From assembly GCA_039934375.1 (NCBI GenBank), contig JBDTMH010000093.1, positions 1 to 15,810 of the forward strand: a stretch of DNA of 15,810 nt. The letters are read 5' to 3'. The notes under the pieces are model-generated. The model did no database searches. It had not been told where the DNA came from and was given only the letters and a program-made list of their open reading frames with translations. Origin of the DNA: CAISIP01 sp039934375 (lineage in GTDB: Bacteria; Pseudomonadota; Gammaproteobacteria; Burkholderiales; Burkholderiaceae_C). Below, one piece after another: positions 14,470-15,810 of the stretch (positions within the stretch are counted from its first letter, which is position 1; the number at the start of each line of letters is the position of its first letter). Both the position numbers and the translations under genes were made by a program.

Positions 14470-15761
14470 CCGCCGCTGCCTTCGTCCGTCCTGGGCGCGC
14501 GCGCCGAGCCCTGGACCATGTCGAAGCGGAACATCCGGCATTCGATCGGGCCGTTCCACATTGGCACCCGGCGGGTCGCCTTGAGCCGCATCTTGCCAGG
14601 CAGCTTCAGGTCGGGTGTCAGCAGCCAGGCAGTCCAGCCGGCGTAGTTCTTCTTCCAGTGCGCGGCCAGCTGCACGAAAAAATCGCCGCCGTCGTCGGTA
14701 ACCGCCTGTTCGCGCCCGGCAGGCGCGTCGTCGTCCTGCGCTTGCCATTGCGGCGCGCCCCGGTCACGGCGTGCCGCGCCGGCGAAACCGGCAGTGTCGA
14801 TGCGTGTGCCATATGGCGGATTGACCAGCATCACGCCGGGCGGATCACACGGCGCCATGCGCTGCAAGGCGTCGCCACCCCGGAACTCGACAGCATCGGC
14901 AACGCCGGCACGTTGCGCGTTGCGCTGCGCAAAATCGACCATGCGGTGTGCGACGTCGCTGCCGAAGACATGCGGACGTTCACCCGGCGCCGGCAGCCGC
15001 TGCGCGCGCTGGGCGTCGTTCAGCAAAACGTCCCAGACATGGGACTGGAACGGCAACATCTTCTCGAAGGCAAAGTGGCGCAGCGAACCGGGTGCGATAT
15101 GGCAGGCAATCTGCGCTGCCTCGATCGCGATCGTTCCACTGCCGCAACAAGGGTCGTACAGCGGCAGATCCGGCGTGTCAGCCCAGCCGCTGGCGGCCAG
15201 CATTGCAGCTGCCAGGGTTTCCTTCAGCGGAGCCTCGCCCTTGTCCTCGCGCCAGCCGCGCTTGAACAGCGCCTCGCCCGACGTGTCGATGTACAGCGAC
15301 ACCGTGTCGGTGGTCAGATGGGCATAGATACGCACGTCCGGCCACTGCGTGTTCACGTCCGGGCGGACCCCACCGGCCTTGGCCCGGAACCGGTCGCAGA
15401 CCGCGTCCTTGATCTTCAAGGCGGCGAAGTTCAAGCTGTTGAGCGGGCTGTGCTGGGCCGTGACCTCAACCTTGATGCTCTGTCGCGGCGTGAACCAGAT
15501 CTCCCAGGCCACCTCGCTGGCCGCACGGTACAGGTCCTGTTCGTTGCGGTAGTCGGCCTGGAACAGCTGCACCAGCACACGCTGGGCCAGCCGGCTGTGC
15601 AGGTTGAGCAGCATGGCATCGCGCCACGAGCCTTGCAGCAGCACACCGGCGCGCCATTGCTGCACCTCGGCCAGCGGCTGGCCGGTGATGCGCGCGACCT
15701 CGGGTGCAAGATAGTCCTCAACGCCGGCGGCGCAGGGCAGGAAAAGCTGGAGCTGGTTCAC
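14466..15761 (-). CDS. rlmL: THUMP-domain class I RNA methyltransferase (RlmL-like)
   Basis: A 431-aa S-adenosylmethionine-dependent RNA methyltransferase. The N-terminal half (about 1-165) carries the ferredoxin-like/THUMP RNA-binding region. The C-terminal half is a Rossmann methyltransferase with DPCCGSGTIAIEAA (203-216), FGSDV (266-270) and the target-base motif NPPYG (314-318), typical of guanine N2 methylation in 23S rRNA. Its size matches the short RlmL-type protein rather than the fused E. coli RlmKL. A hydrophilic insert (about 325-358) follows NPPYG. The start is GTG 15761 with an AGG 8 nt upstream. It is translationally coupled (ATGA) to the PIN-domain gene. The 49 bp beyond its start to the window end show nothing clear. 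Confidence 0.9.
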   Translation of the reverse strand: MNQLQLFLPCAAGVEDYLAPEVARITGQPLAEVQQWRAGVLLQGSWRDAMLLNLHSRLAQRVLVQLFQADYRNEQDLYRAASEVAWEIWFTPRQSIKVEVTAQHSPLNSLNFAALKIKDAVCDRFRAKAGGVRPDVNTQWPDVRIYAHLTTDTVSLYIDTSGEALFKRGWREDKGEAPLKETLAAAMLAASGWADTPDLPLYDPCCGSGTIAIEAAQIACHIAPGSLRHFAFEKMLPFQSHVWDVLLNDAQRAQRLPAPGERPHVFGSDVAHRMVDFAQRNAQRAGVADAVEFRGGDALQRMAPCDPPGVMLVNPPYGTRIDTAGFAGAARRDRGAPQWQAQDDDAPAGREQAVTDDGGDFFVQLAAHWKKNYAGWTAWLLTPDLKLPGKMRLKATRRVPMWNGPIECRMFRFDMVQGSARAPRTDEGSGG

Positions 15762-15810
15762 GGCGTGACCTGATGGCGGAATCGAATCAATGAGATGCCC
15801 GTCGCGCGCT

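Noticed and set aside
14442..15773. A 443-codon plus-strand frame opposite the rlmL-like gene
   Set aside because: It is an antisense shadow; the minus strand has DPCCGSGT and NPPYG methyltransferase motifs.
15762..15810. A T-loop-like TTCGATT on the minus strand, hinting at a tRNA end
   Set aside because: The flanking bases cannot form the T stem and no other tRNA arm is present.

Overview
This window looks like chromosomal DNA from a GC-rich betaproteobacterium, most likely of the order Burkholderiales. The evidence is the high third-position GC, the TrpE, Rpe, ApaG and DUF3820 sequence types, and the gene orders apaG/rpe/trpE and thiL..pgpA-pncC. These assignments come from reading the translations; no database search was possible. 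I see no insertion sequence, prophage, CRISPR array, rRNA or tRNA.

Left part, minus strand (1-4316): rpe (ribulose-phosphate 3-epimerase), then, 10 bp on, a 940-residue membrane PilJ-N/PAS/PAS/GGDEF/EAL cyclic-di-GMP enzyme, then a 311-bp gap, then the 5' end of trpE. The gap is not empty. It holds an extended -10 promoter, a 34-codon leader ORF with a Trp-Pro-Trp motif, and competing hairpins upstream of a short U run. I read this as a trp transcription attenuator whose leader mRNA begins almost at its AUG. The phosphoglycolate phosphatase gene that often lies between rpe and trpE in related bacteria is absent; the c-di-GMP enzyme occupies its place.

Middle part, mainly plus strand (4376-9162): apaG, thiL, a deoxycytidylate-deaminase-like gene, a DMT-family exporter on the minus strand, a short exported protein broken by a one-base frameshift, then pgpA-pncC-(GIY-YIG-like gene) with overlapping ends. 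This is a housekeeping block (thiamine diphosphate, phosphatidylglycerol, NMN recycling) with accessory genes inserted between thiL and pgpA.

Right part (9190-15761): a minus-strand pair, a fumarylacetoacetate-hydrolase-family hydratase followed by a FAD-dependent DadA/FOXRED1-like oxidoreductase; a small DUF3820 gene; and, divergent from it, an NTF2-like gene followed by a membrane-anchored FMN/iron-sulfur glutamate-synthase-like protein. A near-symmetric promoter-like inverted repeat sits between the divergent units. At the right edge rlmL-like and a PIN-domain gene form an ATGA-coupled pair on the minus strand, whose end overlaps the glutamate-synthase-like gene tail to tail.

The most interesting signals are regulatory: the near-leaderless trp leader, a recurrent pattern of -10 hexamers 6-8 nt from start codons lacking a Shine-Dalgarno sequence (trpL, apaG, pgpA), and two overlapping divergent promoters. 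No wholly new multi-gene system is evident.
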